A stretch of 64,000 nt of DNA, taken from assembly GCF_009846885.1 (NCBI RefSeq), contig NZ_WUWM01000012.1, forward strand, positions 62,001 through 126,000, in the 5' to 3' direction. Position 1 is the stretch's first letter, and each line of letters opens with the position of its first letter. Position numbers and translations under genes: made by a program. A model generated the notes under the pieces. That model made no database searches, was not told where the DNA came from, and saw only the letters and a list, made by a program, of their open reading frames with translations. Shown here one piece after another: positions 1 through 8,340 of the stretch. Origin of the DNA: Paenibacillus puerhi. GTDB taxonomy: Bacteria > Bacillota > Bacilli > Paenibacillales > NBRC-103111.

Positions 1-51
1 CGCTAAGGATGAAAGATTTTACTAGGAAGAGAGTACTCGGATAAGAGGAAT

Positions 52-77
52 AAGGCCGTCCCTCCAGGGGCGGCCTT
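52..77. terminator. GC-rich hairpin downstream of the mannanase gene
   Basis: An 11-bp stem (AAGGCCGTCCC against GGGGCGGCCTT, one G-T pair) closes a TCCA loop. No clear T-tract follows on either strand. It could be a weak bidirectional terminator between the leftward mannanase gene and whatever lies beyond the window edge. Nothing else is recognisable in bases 1-222. Confidence 0.4.
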
Positions 78-222
78 CGTCGCAGCCTGAAGTTGTTTGG
101 AGCCAAATTGAGCTATGCAGAAATAACCATCGAAGACATTACATTAAACAAAGGAACCATGTCCAGGCAAGGACCGCATGCGGCTGCCGTAATGTGCATC
201 GTTCGGCAAGGCGTGAAACCAA

Positions 223-2568
223 CTATATATGCAATGATATTGAAATAAGTAACCACAAAATGGTACCCAGTAGTGCTGATACCGTTGTTGATGTCTGACT
301 CACAGGTGGAACCGCAGCGGCGTCGAGCTTTATAGAGTCGATATCCATCCAGCCCCAGTTGTTTGTAATGTCGATCGTATTAATGCCGTTCTGGAACTTG
401 TAGGGTCCAAGAACGGCGTCGTTCCATTGGGTGCTGTCCTCAAATACTTGCTCCGAAACCAGGTCGTCGTTGATCGTTATGTTATTCGTCTTATCCCCGC
501 CTAATGTCCTGTAACGAATCGTGATCGTATAATCGCCGGCTGTTACGTCGGCTTCGATGTGTAGATTGTCGCCAGCTGCATCAAACCCAGTTACATAGCC
601 TTTACCAGAATATCCATTCGGCTCCGAGGCGACCACCAATCCCGTAAGCTCGCCCTTCTCCGCTTCATAACGGAAGGAGGTGTACAGGTCAGAGGGCAAT
701 TCGTCGAGCGTAATGATGTAATCGTGGTTGTAAACCTTGTTCAGATGGGCAGTTGTGTTAACTACCCCATCATTGATGAAGTTACCTGTCCATGTATTGA
801 AGAAGCTCCAGTCTGCTCCGTAGGTTTGCAGAAGGTCGGGATCCGGAATCGGTCCGTTCTCTGCGAGTCCGATAATTTTCTTGTCTTTAACCAGGGAAAC
901 GAGGTTGTCAAAATTCGCAATGATCGGGTTATAATCTCCCGCAGGGTTGTAAATATCGATGCTAGCTATATCCACAACATCATTGCCCGGATACCAATCA
1001 GCTTTCTCGGAATTCCAAACCCAGATGAGATTGTTCAAGCCGTGGTAGTTCGTCAGACGATCGTACATAAGTCGCCACAGTTGTTTTGTCGCTTCAGGAC
1101 CTTTGGCCCCCCACCAGAACCAGCCACCTTCCGCTTCGTGAAGCGGCCTCCACAATATCGGCACGCCCGCATCCTGTAGACGCTTTAATTGTATGGCGAT
1201 CGCATCGATATCCCGCATGAGAAGTTTATTATCCTCCGAATCCGGATTGTCGAGCGCGTATTTTACGTCGAAGGATGTGGAATCGGTGTAGAAGCCCCTC
1301 CACCATTCTTTTTCCGGTTCGTTGTAAAGTCCTGCTGGAGCGTTCCAATGCCAGCAAAGCGCTACGATGCCTCCGTTTTGGAACCAGTTGATCATCTTTT
1401 CGACTTCGTTTGAAGTGGCTCCATATTGCACGCGGGAAGGGGAATAATCCATCAAATCTGTTGAGAAAATGGCAGGGAGTTTCCCGGTTTGCTGGTAGAT
1501 CCACTCAACGCTCGAGAGCTCCTGCTGACCGGAAATAATTTTCTGCCCGTATTGACTGACGAGGTAGTTCATCAGGGCTCGAGTTTCCATGGTTGCGTTC
1601 GGGTTGATGAGCGAGCTTGTCACGTCATGACCATCCGTCGCGACGGCGGCGGACAATGTAACGTAATCGATATGGTACCAACCCCAATTCGCTTTGATGA
1701 CGATGGAGTTGGCTCCGGCCTGGAGCATCGCTTTGCCGCCCGATATTTCGACGAAATGACTCGCAGAAGGTAAGGAAATTTCGGAGGTCGCGCCGCCTAT
1801 AATCAGGTGTGTTTTCTTATCCCCGGACGGAGCGCTATAAGAAATCGCTATGTCGTACATACCGGCAGTCGCTGCGTGGTAAGTCAGTGTCAGCGAACCG
1901 TCGTTCTTAAACGATGCATAGCCGTCGCCGGAGTAACCGGTCCCCGACGAGTCGATGGACACGCTACCGGTCATAATGCCGTTCTCTGCTTCAAGCTTGC
2001 TGCTCGTCACCGGCGGGGCGGCAGGAACGACTTGCACGTATTCAATGCCATAGTAGCCCCACCCCCTAAGTACCGTTACCTCGTTATTTCCTGCATTCAG
2101 AAGCACCTTGCCGGCAAGTTTCTCAGCACGAACGTTACCCTCGGCCGGAGCTTCCAGAGTGACTTCGCCTGATCCGGCGCCGTTAACCTGCAGGCCGGCG
2201 TTTTTGTTCCCGTATCCTGTCGGTAAATAGTACCCTAGGCTCAGATTGTACAAACCGCCTTCGGGCACATTTACGGTAAACGTCGCCGTTCCTTCCGGCT
2301 GTGATTCATCATGGGTGTAGAAGAAGGAAACGTAACCCGCGCCGTCATAAAGCGTATCGTCGTCTTCCGGTGTTGCCCCGCGTTTCTCTACACCGAAGCC
2401 TTGGACGACAGCATCCTGTGCTTTCACAATGAAGTCAGCGTTTGGATCAAGTGTTCGGGCCGTTACTGAAGCATGAGCTGTGGAAAATGGACCTAACGGA
2501 ACAAGCAGTGATACTAACGATACAAGGATCGTGATGCTTGAGATCTTCTTTTTCAGCCGATGTAACAC
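223..2568 (-). CDS. Secreted GH26 beta-mannanase with three CBM35-type modules
   Basis: Endo-acting beta-1,4-mannanase, secreted, expected to cut mannan or galactomannan outside the cell. The 781-residue product starts with a signal peptide (basic MLHRLKKK, hydrophobic core, cleavage near AHA at about residue 33). Two CBM35/CBM6-like beta-sandwich modules follow (about 45-180 and 192-308, the second starting KLEAENG), then a GH26 catalytic domain (about 320-630) and a third module (about 637-755, starting YEAEKGELTG). Catalytic residues by family pattern are E478 in WRPLHEAEGGWFWWG (acid/base) and E570 in GLAENGP (nucleophile). The start is GTG, seven bases after GAGGAGG. The last 18 residues are strongly hydrophobic and uncharged, unusual for a free secreted enzyme and perhaps a membrane tail. 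It faces away from the regulator and uptake genes that complete the pathway. Confidence 0.93.
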   Translation of the reverse strand: MLHRLKKKISSITILVSLVSLLVPLGPFSTAHASVTARTLDPNADFIVKAQDAVVQGFGVEKRGATPEDDDTLYDGAGYVSFFYTHDESQPEGTATFTVNVPEGGLYNLSLGYYLPTGYGNKNAGLQVNGAGSGEVTLEAPAEGNVRAEKLAGKVLLNAGNNEVTVLRGWGYYGIEYVQVVPAAPPVTSSKLEAENGIMTGSVSIDSSGTGYSGDGYASFKNDGSLTLTYHAATAGMYDIAISYSAPSGDKKTHLIIGGATSEISLPSASHFVEISGGKAMLQAGANSIVIKANWGWYHIDYVTLSAAVATDGHDVTSSLINPNATMETRALMNYLVSQYGQKIISGQQELSSVEWIYQQTGKLPAIFSTDLMDYSPSRVQYGATSNEVEKMINWFQNGGIVALCWHWNAPAGLYNEPEKEWWRGFYTDSTSFDVKYALDNPDSEDNKLLMRDIDAIAIQLKRLQDAGVPILWRPLHEAEGGWFWWGAKGPEATKQLWRLMYDRLTNYHGLNNLIWVWNSEKADWYPGNDVVDIASIDIYNPAGDYNPIIANFDNLVSLVKDKKIIGLAENGPIPDPDLLQTYGADWSFFNTWTGNFINDGVVNTTAHLNKVYNHDYIITLDELPSDLYTSFRYEAEKGELTGLVVASEPNGYSGKGYVTGFDAAGDNLHIEADVTAGDYTITIRYRTLGGDKTNNITINDDLVSEQVFEDSTQWNDAVLGPYKFQNGINTIDITNNWGWMDIDSIKLDAAAVPPVSQTSTTVSALLGTILWLLISISLHI

Positions 2569-2927
2569 GTTAATTCCTCCTCGAAATAATGATGTGCGGT
2601 AGGGAAATCATTCCTTATCGCCATCCGAATTATATAGCAAGCGCTTACAGTTTGCAATATTTGTTAGCTACTTTTTGTCTAAATAAATTAATTTCGTTAT
2701 CTTATTGTTTTTATAATAAGAATAACGTTTTCCGTGGATGGCTTGCAAATGTCCTTGCCTTCCTCTCGATAAACCAATTGCGAATATGCTATCGGCCGCG
2801 TAAACCAGAAGGCGATAAAGCCGTAGCAGGCTAAAATCAAAGTTTATAACTATTTCGTATTTGTTAGGTAAATGCCGAGACATTGTGCTAATATAGGAGG
2901 AGTAGCTTATGATGGAGTGAATACTAG
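2569..2927. other. Divergent control region between mannanase and LacI-type regulator
   Basis: This AT-rich 359-bp stretch carries no credible gene. It holds the mannanase Shine-Dalgarno (GAGGAGG on the minus strand), a catabolite-responsive-element-like palindrome at 2636-2650, and presumably two divergent promoters. No start-to-stop frame here has a good ribosome binding site. Confidence 0.6.
2636..2650 (-). promoter_or_regulatory. cre-like operator upstream of the mannanase gene
   Basis: Read on the minus strand the site is CTGTAAGCGCTTGCT. It matches the Bacillus cre consensus (WTGNAANCGNWNNCW) at every defined position except the first. The core AAGCGCTT is a perfect palindrome. It lies about 70 bases upstream of the GTG start of the mannanase gene. 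It could bind CcpA or the neighbouring LacI-type regulator, since both families recognise such centres. Confidence 0.65.
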
Positions 2928-3980
2928 GTGAAGACAAAAAAAGTATCGATGCAACTAATCGCGGATCAATTGGGTGTCTCCAAATTTGCAGTATCCCAGG
3001 CTTTATCGGGAAAGAGCGGCGTAAGCGAGGAAACTCGGGCTAAAATTATTCAAACGGCTTCGGCTCTAGGGTACCGGGGGACTCATTTGCTGCCGGCCAA
3101 TAAACTAGTAAAACAGAATAACGAATTCGATACTAGCAGCAAAGGGGATCGGAATACCGTAATTATCCTGATGCCAAACGTCCGATTTCAAGACAGTAAA
3201 ACAGGCTTTTGGGGTAAAATCATTGGCGGCGTATCTTCTGAACTGGAAAAGCTGGGTACAAGGATGATGATGCTGACGGAACACAATGCCGAAGGGCTAA
3301 CGAAAATCATAAACCCCGATGCTATTTTAGGTCTAATCGGAATCGGGTATATAGCAAGGCCGTTGTTATTGGAGATTCGGAATTCAGAAATTCCAATTGT
3401 ATTGGTCGATCACGAAGATCCGCTGGTTCCCTGTGATTCGGTTCTTATGAATAACTATGACTCATTACGGATGCTGACAACGCATCTGTATACGATGGGG
3501 CATACTCGTATGCGATTTGTAGGTCCCCCTGCCTATTCGCGAAGCTTTCATGACAGATGGCTGGGATTCAGAATGATTTTGGAAGAGAATGGGCTGCAGC
3601 TGCCCCCAGCGGAAGATCCGTTCATTGCCAACGATGAAGATGCGGGCGAATGGTTGGAGAAGCATGTTGATCTTATGATTGCCCGCGGCGAGCTGCCGAC
3701 TGTATTTGTTTGTGCAAACGACTTTTTTGCCAATTTGATGATTCGGATTTTAGAACAACGGAATTTGAAAGTACCTGAACATATTTCCGTCACTGGATTC
3801 GATAATGCTGCGGAAATCGGTGATTTTCCTCAGTTGACGACAGTGAATGTGCCTAATCAATTAATGGGCGTCCGTGCGATAGAAATGCTTCGGCAAAGAC
3901 TTGAACATCCGGATCGCCCTTTCGAAAAAGTATTAATATCTGGGGATATACTTCTCAGGCAGTCTGTCAGGAAAATATAG
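2928..3980 (+). CDS. LacI-family transcriptional regulator
   Basis: Sugar-responsive DNA-binding repressor, most likely controlling the flanking galacto-mannan genes. The 350-residue length is typical. An N-terminal LacI helix-turn-helix (residues 3-50, LGVSKFAVSQALSGKSGVSE) is followed by a divergent linker and a periplasmic-binding-like effector domain (about 75-345) with the late motifs VCANDFFANLMIRIL and ISVTGFDN. The start is GTG; an internal ATG seven codons later would clip the first helix. It lies between the divergent secreted mannanase and the alpha-galactosidase/transport genes. The effector is not visible; a manno- or galacto-oligosaccharide is inferred from context. A hairpin terminator follows directly, so the next gene needs its own promoter. 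Confidence 0.92.
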   Translation: MKTKKVSMQLIADQLGVSKFAVSQALSGKSGVSEETRAKIIQTASALGYRGTHLLPANKLVKQNNEFDTSSKGDRNTVIILMPNVRFQDSKTGFWGKIIGGVSSELEKLGTRMMMLTEHNAEGLTKIINPDAILGLIGIGYIARPLLLEIRNSEIPIVLVDHEDPLVPCDSVLMNNYDSLRMLTTHLYTMGHTRMRFVGPPAYSRSFHDRWLGFRMILEENGLQLPPAEDPFIANDEDAGEWLEKHVDLMIARGELPTVFVCANDFFANLMIRILEQRNLKVPEHISVTGFDNAAEIGDFPQLTTVNVPNQLMGVRAIEMLRQRLEHPDRPFEKVLISGDILLRQSVRKI

Positions 3981-3999
3981 ATACGGATTGAAAGTGTGG

Positions 4000-4023
4000 G
4001 AGGCCGATCGAGGCCTCTTTTTT
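4000..4023 (+). terminator. Rho-independent terminator of the LacI-type gene
   Basis: A six-base-pair stem (GAGGCC / GGCCTC) with a six-base loop is followed directly by TTTTTT. It starts 20 bases after the regulator's stop codon. Confidence 0.8.
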
Positions 4024-4107
4024 ATTTCCGGAGAAGAGTGATATTGTCCGTAATCTAATCGTTAGGTTACATACATAACGAAATTACATAATTTGAACAA
4101 AACGTTA

Positions 4108-4137
4108 TTTACAAGTTAGTTGTTCTGGTGTTAGAAT
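4108..4137 (+). promoter_or_regulatory. Probable sigma-A promoter of the galactosidase/transport operon
   Basis: TTTACA (4108-4113) and TAGAAT (4132-4137) are 18 bases apart, 46 bases upstream of the GTG start of the GH36 gene. The palindromic core AAAACGTTAT just upstream of the -35 element (4099-4108) has the central CG step typical of LacI-family operators and may be the regulator's site. Confidence 0.55.
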
Positions 4138-4182
4138 GAGGGTGGAAAAAGTTCGATCAAGATTATTAAAAGGAGTAAAGAC

Positions 4183-6369
4183 GTGCAGACGATGAAAACC
4201 ATGGAAACCTTAAACAATCTTATAGACGTGAATGAGAAGGAAGGTTGGTTTCACCTCCATTCGAAGGAAAGCAGTTATATTTTACAAATACACCCTCTTG
4301 GATATCCGCTCCATGTATATTGGGGAGCGAGGCTGCAAGGTCCCATTGAAGTTCAAGCGATCATGCCGAATTTTGCTGAAGAAACGAACTTGGATAGGCT
4401 TCCGCAGGAATATCCGCAGTACGGCTCGGGAGACTTTAGAAATCCCGCTTATCAAGCGCTTCTCGAAGATGGGAGTAGAATAACCGAGCTAACCTACCAA
4501 ACATTTCGACTGTTCAATGGGAAGCAGCCGCTAACAGGGCTGCCGGCAACGTACGTGGAAGACGATTCCGAAGCGATGACCTTGGAGCTTGAGCTAGAGG
4601 ATTCTTATTCAGGCTTGAACGTCGTGCTCTCTTATACGGTATTCGCAGAGTTCGATGCCATTGTCCGTTCGGCGCGCTTTATCAACAAAGGCGTGAAAAC
4701 GCTTAAACTTCTCAGCGCACACAGTGCAAGCGTTGATTTCCCTAGGGGGGAATATGATGCGGTGTACTTGTCGGGGGCATGGACGAGAGAGGCGTCCGTG
4801 CAGCGCAGCAGGCTTAACCCCGGCACGCTAAGAATAGAAAGCCGCCGAGGCATGAGCAGCCATCAGTTCAATCCTTTTCTCGCCCTTGTCACTCCTGCTG
4901 CTAATGAAAATTACGGTGAGGTTTATGGATTCAGCCTAGTATACAGCGGCAACTTTTCGATCGATGCCGAAGTCGATTCCATGCATTCTACACGTGTAAC
5001 GGTTGGGATGAATTCGTTTGATTTTACTTGGAAATTGCTGCCTGGGGAGCAGTTTCAAACGCCTGAAGTCGTTATGGCCTATTCCCGGGCGGGACTTGGA
5101 GATATGTCCAGAACCTATCATCGCTTGTACAGAACCCGACTCTGCAGAGGAGCCCATCGCGATCAGAACCGCCCGATCCTGGTAAATAACTGGGAAGCGA
5201 CGTACTTCAATTTTGATGCGGATAAATTGGAGGAAATCGCAAAGGCAGGAGGAGATCTGGGGATTGAGCTTTTCGTTCTGGATGACGGATGGTTCGGCAA
5301 ACGCGATGACGATAAAACGTCGTTAGGTGACTGGGTGGAGCACAGCAAAAAGCTGCCTCTTGGCTTGGAGGAGTTGTCTAATCGAATTCAAAAGCACATA
5401 CCGCAGTTTGGACTATGGGTAGAACCGGAGATGGTTTCTCCTGACAGCAATTTGTATCGAAGTCACCCGGACTGGTGTTTGCATGCTGAGGGGCGCCGCC
5501 GGACGGAAGCGCGAACGCAGCTCGTACTCGATTACTCCAGACAGGACGTAGTGGACTATATTTTCGAGGCATTAAGCGACGTATTCATCAGAGCACAGGT
5601 AACTTATGTGAAATGGGATATGAATCGCGGGCTGACGGAGATCGGTTCGGCAGGTCTCGAGCCGGAGCGGCAGCAGGAGACCGCTCATCGGTACGTTTTG
5701 GGATTGTATCAGCTGCTTGAGCGATTAACCACCCGTTTCCCTCACATCCTCTTTGAGAATTGCGCCAGCGGCGGCGGCCGATTCGATCCGGGAATGCTGT
5801 ACTATATGCCGCAAACTTGGACGAGCGATAATACGGATGCGGTCGAACGGTTGAAAATACAATACGGGATCAGCCTCGTTTACCCTATCAGTACGATCGG
5901 TGCCCACGTGTCCGCTGTGCCGAATCATCAGGTGGACCGCATTACTCCGCTGGCTACCAGAGGCCACGCGGCGATGTCCGGCAACTTCGGATATGAGCTT
6001 GATTTGACGAAGCTGACGGACGAAGAGAAGGAAATAGTCAGATTCCAGGTGGAAAGCTACAAACGACACCGTTCGTTAGTGCAAAGAGGGGACTTTTACC
6101 GGCTTCTTAGCCCGTTTGAAGGAAACTCGACTTCCTGGATGTTCGTCTCCGAAGATCGGAAGGAAGCGTTGGTATTCTATTTCCGCGTGCTGGCGGAAGC
6201 GAATATGCCACCCGCGAAGCTGAAGCTGCAAGGGCTGCAACCGGATTATGTCTATCAGCTGACGGATACGAATGAGAAGGTCAGGGGTGACCGGTTGATG
6301 CATGCGGGGCTTGCCATACCTAGTCTGAAAGGCGACTTTGCAAGCATGTGCATCCACTTAGAAGTATGA
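4183..6369 (+). CDS. GH36 alpha-galactosidase
   Basis: Cytoplasmic retaining alpha-galactosidase that removes alpha-1,6-galactosyl side groups from imported galactomanno-oligosaccharides or raffinose-type sugars. The 728-residue length matches bacterial tetrameric GH36 enzymes. The N-terminal beta-supersandwich domain precedes a TIM barrel starting near residue 330 (RPILVNNWEATYFNFD). The nucleophile is D479 in YVKWDMNR and the acid/base is D549 in TSDNTDA, nearly the same numbering as Geobacillus AgaA (from memory). CASGGGRFDPG is also present. There is no signal peptide. The start is GTG, seven bases after AAAGGAG. It is the first gene of the run that continues with two permeases and a binding protein. 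Confidence 0.95.
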   Translation: MQTMKTMETLNNLIDVNEKEGWFHLHSKESSYILQIHPLGYPLHVYWGARLQGPIEVQAIMPNFAEETNLDRLPQEYPQYGSGDFRNPAYQALLEDGSRITELTYQTFRLFNGKQPLTGLPATYVEDDSEAMTLELELEDSYSGLNVVLSYTVFAEFDAIVRSARFINKGVKTLKLLSAHSASVDFPRGEYDAVYLSGAWTREASVQRSRLNPGTLRIESRRGMSSHQFNPFLALVTPAANENYGEVYGFSLVYSGNFSIDAEVDSMHSTRVTVGMNSFDFTWKLLPGEQFQTPEVVMAYSRAGLGDMSRTYHRLYRTRLCRGAHRDQNRPILVNNWEATYFNFDADKLEEIAKAGGDLGIELFVLDDGWFGKRDDDKTSLGDWVEHSKKLPLGLEELSNRIQKHIPQFGLWVEPEMVSPDSNLYRSHPDWCLHAEGRRRTEARTQLVLDYSRQDVVDYIFEALSDVFIRAQVTYVKWDMNRGLTEIGSAGLEPERQQETAHRYVLGLYQLLERLTTRFPHILFENCASGGGRFDPGMLYYMPQTWTSDNTDAVERLKIQYGISLVYPISTIGAHVSAVPNHQVDRITPLATRGHAAMSGNFGYELDLTKLTDEEKEIVRFQVESYKRHRSLVQRGDFYRLLSPFEGNSTSWMFVSEDRKEALVFYFRVLAEANMPPAKLKLQGLQPDYVYQLTDTNEKVRGDRLMHAGLAIPSLKGDFASMCIHLEV

Positions 6370-6396
6370 CAGCACACATGAAAGGGGTTGAAATGG

Positions 6397-7356
6397 TTGG
6401 CAGATGATTCAACGATGATCACATTTTCCAAAAAAACAATAAAAAAGCGATCCCTATGGGTGCAAGCTCTGGAACAAAAATATTTGTTTCTGATGTCGCT
6501 GCCTTTTGTGTTCTGGATCATTGTCTTTAGCTACTTTCCGCTTTGGGGCTGGGTGATGGCGTTTCAGAAATTTCGTCCGGGCGTGCCTTTCAGCGAACAG
6601 CAGTGGGTAGGGTTGGATAACTTTATTCAATTATTTTCGGATCCGCAATTTTATCTGGTCTTAAGAAATACGCTTGCTATGAGTTTTATGGGACTTGCAG
6701 CCGGTTATACCGTCCCGATTCTATTCGCTATACTGCTGAATGAAATTCGGTTGATGGCGTTCAAGCGTACGATGCAGACCATCTCCTATTTGCCGCATTT
6801 TGTTTCCTGGGTCGTCGTTGCAGGCTTGATTACGAAAATGCTGGCGGTTGACGGCGGAACGGTAAACGCTATTCTGCTGTACTTCCATATTATCGATCAA
6901 CCGATACAGTTTTTGGCGATCGGGGAATGGTTCTGGGGCATCGTTACCTTATCGGATCTATGGAAGGAAATGGGCTGGAGCTCGATCATTTATTTGGCTG
7001 CGATCTCCGGGATCGATCCGGAGCTATACGATGCGGCCAAAGTGGACGGTGCAGGGAGGATTAGGCGAATACGCCACATTACGCTGCCCGGGATCCGATC
7101 TACCATCATGATCATGATGATCTTGTCCATCGGCTGGCTGACCAGCATCGGGTTTGAAAAACAATTTCTGCTCGGCAATCCGATCGTTCAAGATTATTCC
7201 CAAGTACTTGATCTCTATGTGCTGAATTACGGGATCAAGTTAGGCAGGTTCTCATACGGCACTGCTATCGGTATCGTTAATACGATCGTCAGCATTACAT
7301 TGCTGCTGCTGGCCAACCGGCTCTTTAAGCGATGGACTCAAGAAAGCGTATTTTAA
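6397..7356 (+). CDS. Sugar ABC transporter permease, LplB type
   Basis: Inner-membrane subunit of a class of oligosaccharide importers common in Paenibacillus (LplB/YtcO-like, binding-protein-dependent permease family 1). Six membrane segments are apparent, and the EAA loop for ATPase docking is at about 'YDAAKVDGAGRIRRIRHITLPG'-like positions 213-234. The start is uncertain: TTG at 6397 has an ideal distance to AAAGGGG (6381-6387), while TTG 6388 is adjacent to it and ATG 6415 is far. It follows the GH36 gene by about 27 bases and precedes the second permease by 15. No ATPase is encoded in the locus, so a shared MsmX-type ATPase encoded elsewhere is inferred. Confidence 0.92.
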   Translation: MADDSTMITFSKKTIKKRSLWVQALEQKYLFLMSLPFVFWIIVFSYFPLWGWVMAFQKFRPGVPFSEQQWVGLDNFIQLFSDPQFYLVLRNTLAMSFMGLAAGYTVPILFAILLNEIRLMAFKRTMQTISYLPHFVSWVVVAGLITKMLAVDGGTVNAILLYFHIIDQPIQFLAIGEWFWGIVTLSDLWKEMGWSSIIYLAAISGIDPELYDAAKVDGAGRIRRIRHITLPGIRSTIMIMMILSIGWLTSIGFEKQFLLGNPIVQDYSQVLDLYVLNYGIKLGRFSYGTAIGIVNTIVSITLLLLANRLFKRWTQESVF

Positions 7357-7371
7357 AAATGAGGTGTAAGC

Positions 7372-8274
7372 ATGGGGACTAGAATGAGCGGACAATGGAA
7401 AGATATCGTATTTGATAGCTTTCTCTACTTATTCATGATAGCGGTAGGAGTCGTTACTCTTTATCCATTCTGGAATGTACTTGCGATATCGCTCAACGAT
7501 GCGACGGATACGGTGAGGGGCGGCATCTATTTGTGGCCGCGTTCCTTCACATTGAGTAATTATAAAGAAATTTTCATGTATAACAATTTGCTAGTCGCTT
7601 TCCAAAACTCCGTACTACGAACGGTGATCGGTACGCTGCTTGGCGTCTTTAGTTCCGCGACAGTCGCCTACGTGCTCAGCCGAAAGGACTTTATTGCCAG
7701 AAAGCAGATTTCGCTCATTTTCGTCCTCACCCTCTACTTTTCGGGCGGTCTCATCCCGGGATACATGCTGATACGTGACTTACACTTGATGAACAGCTTC
7801 TGGGTATATATCTTGCCTGGGATCGTGAGTGCATGGAATATATTTGTGGTTCGTTCGTATATCGATGGATTGCCTTACAGCTTGCAGGAATCTGCCAAAA
7901 TAGATGGCGCTAACGATTTGACGATCTTTCTGCGCATCATCTTACCTCTGTGCAGTCCCGTACTTGCTACCGTGGCGCTGTTTATCGCCGTAGGCCAGTG
8001 GAATTCATGGTTTGACACCTATTTGTACAACAGCGGGAAAGCCTCGTTAACGACGCTCCAATACGAGCTTATGAAAATATTGGCGAACACGTCGGCAGGA
8101 AGCAGCAGCGCCGATCTAGCAAGGAGCGGCAATCCGGCCTTGTCGACACGAGTATCGCCGGAGTCTATTCGAGCAGCGATTACGATCGTAGCTACTTTAC
8201 CTATCCTGCTTGTATACCCGTTCCTGCAAAAATATTTCGTCCAAGGTTTGACGCTTGGCGCTGTAAAAAGCTAA
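7372..8274 (+). CDS. Sugar ABC transporter permease, LplC/YtcP type
   Basis: Second membrane subunit of the oligosaccharide importer, 300 residues, carbohydrate permease family 2. The first membrane segment (about 15-38) leads into the conserved YPFWNVLAISLND, and the chain ends in the family signature KYFVQGLTLGAVKS. The EAA-type loop is at about 179-198 (LQESAKIDGANDLTIFLRII). The start ATG follows GAGGTG by six bases. It sits between the first permease and the binding-protein gene in one operon. Confidence 0.95.
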   Translation: MGTRMSGQWKDIVFDSFLYLFMIAVGVVTLYPFWNVLAISLNDATDTVRGGIYLWPRSFTLSNYKEIFMYNNLLVAFQNSVLRTVIGTLLGVFSSATVAYVLSRKDFIARKQISLIFVLTLYFSGGLIPGYMLIRDLHLMNSFWVYILPGIVSAWNIFVVRSYIDGLPYSLQESAKIDGANDLTIFLRIILPLCSPVLATVALFIAVGQWNSWFDTYLYNSGKASLTTLQYELMKILANTSAGSSSADLARSGNPALSTRVSPESIRAAITIVATLPILLVYPFLQKYFVQGLTLGAVKS

Positions 8275-8340
8275 TCGAATCCGGTATGAACAGAGATTTT
8301 CTGTTACTGCATACAAAAATAAATTAGGGAGGTTATGCGA

